Positions 63,557 through 64,000 of a DNA stretch of 64,000 bases are shown here, in pieces. This DNA is from Thalassospira xianhensis MCCC 1A02616. GTDB taxonomy: Bacteria; Pseudomonadota; Alphaproteobacteria; Rhodospirillales; Thalassospiraceae. A model generated the notes under the pieces. It was not told the DNA's origin and did not search any database. It was given only the letters and a program-made list of their open reading frames with translations. Location of the stretch: the NCBI RefSeq assembly GCF_003326475.1, contig NZ_JPWA01000002.1:124001-188000 (forward strand). The letters run 5' to 3'. The first letter of the stretch is position 1. Each line of letters begins with the position of its first letter. The position numbers and the translations under genes were made by a program.

Positions 63557-64000
63557 ATGAATGCGCCGATCCATGACGGCTTGCCGGAATTCTTGCTGAA
63601 ACGTCGCCCGCCGGTTGCGGGATCGCGCGAATTCAAACTGGTGACCGATTATCAGCCCGCAGGTGATCAGCCAAAGGCGATCGCCGAACTGATGGACGGG
63701 ATCAATAGCGAAGAACGCGATCAGGTTCTTCTGGGCGTGACCGGGTCTGGCAAGACCTTTACGATGGCCAATATCATCGCCAAAACCCAGCGCCCTGCCC
63801 TTGTTTTGGCGCCGAACAAGACGCTGGCAGCACAGCTTTATTCAGAGATGAAGGCATTTTTTCCGGAAAACGCGGTCGAATATTTCGTATCCTATTACGA
63901 CTATTACCAGCCGGAAGCCTATATCCCGCGATCCGACACCTATATCGAAAAAGACAGTTCGATTAACGAGCAGATCGACCGGATGCGCCATGCGGCGACG
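63557..64000 (+). CDS. uvrB: Excinuclease ABC subunit B, N-terminal part (3' end outside window)
   Basis: 148 codons are visible to the window end. N-terminus [18 protein letters not shown], then [20 protein letters not shown], Walker A GVTGSGKT, and the beta-hairpin-region sequence [18 protein letters not shown] that inserts between DNA strands. UvrB is the helicase-like damage-verification subunit of nucleotide excision repair. An SOS box lies upstream. Confidence 0.97.
   Translation, partial: MNAPIHDGLPEFLLKRRPPVAGSREFKLVTDYQPAGDQPKAIAELMDGINSEERDQVLLGVTGSGKTFTMANIIAKTQRPALVLAPNKTLAAQLYSEMKAFFPENAVEYFVSYYDYYQPEAYIPRSDTYIEKDSSINEQIDRMRHAAT

Overview
The window is ordinary-looking core chromosome of a free-living alphaproteobacterium, most likely Rhodospirillales and probably Thalassospira or a close relative. 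This is inferred from gene content and protein style, not from any search. Pointers are petABC with a petP/petR-type regulator pair, an frcBCAK-type sugar transporter with a ROK regulator, scattered polyhydroxyalkanoate (PHA) genes with PhaR and phasin, a nap operon, and an alphaproteobacterial GTTC-N7-GTTC LexA box before uvrB. GC content is moderately high, coding density is high, and most gene ends carry strong intrinsic terminators. I saw no tRNA or rRNA gene, insertion sequence, integrase, prophage or CRISPR array.

Layout: 1-3419 holds the end of obgE, proB, a hexapeptide-repeat protein, an XRE regulator and a small orphan. 3662-6484 holds phaR divergent from a PhaE-like/PhaC (class III-like PHA synthase) pair with an unusually long coding overlap. 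6485-10628 holds a gate-domain membrane protein, an Lrp-type regulator and a periplasmic copper set (small cysteine/histidine protein, Tat-exported multicopper oxidase, DUF411 protein). 10938-13082 is phaA and phaB. 13153-15625 is an isochorismatase-family hydrolase divergent from a LysR regulator, then a methyltransferase. 15647-20834 is the frcK-A-C-B operon divergent from its ROK regulator. 20849-23467 is gloB, a methyltransferase and an extracellular solute-binding protein.

23541-32522 is mainly respiratory and heme related: petABC, trmL-hemF, a GST, ilvE divergent from a petP-type MarR gene, then a PetR-type response regulator and a sensor kinase. 32594-37350 holds an iodotyrosine-deiodinase-like nitroreductase, a GntR regulator, ferredoxin-NADP reductase, a soluble PAS-PAS chemoreceptor and CsaA. 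37518-42305 holds phasin, proC with a TetR gene, a YbjN protein, UbiK and hldD. 42401-50282 is housekeeping: lgt, midA, pgeF, a lipoprotein, prs, rplY, pth, ychF. 50427-57689 has a glutamine amidotransferase, a DUF2478 protein, napEFDABC and a zinc alcohol dehydrogenase. 57722-64000 has a rhomboid protease, oxyR divergent from ahpC-ahpD, an alpha/beta hydrolase, aspC and the start of uvrB.

How the genes connect: phaA, phaB, phaE-like and phaC, with phasin and PhaR, form a complete acetyl-CoA to PHB route spread over four loci. Related TGC/GCA palindromes suggest one PhaR regulon. hemF, petABC and petP/petR link heme supply, the bc1 complex and its control. Nap can dissipate quinol reductant in the periplasm. 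OxyR/AhpC/AhpD handle peroxides. I found no clearly new multi-gene system. The most useful non-obvious signals are regulatory: matched palindromes tying the GntR gene to the nitroreductase, a perfect 12-bp inverted repeat at the frc locus, a perfect 7-7-7 operator before petP, an inverted repeat at the Lrp gene, and the SOS box at uvrB. The phaE/phaC overlap is also worth attention.
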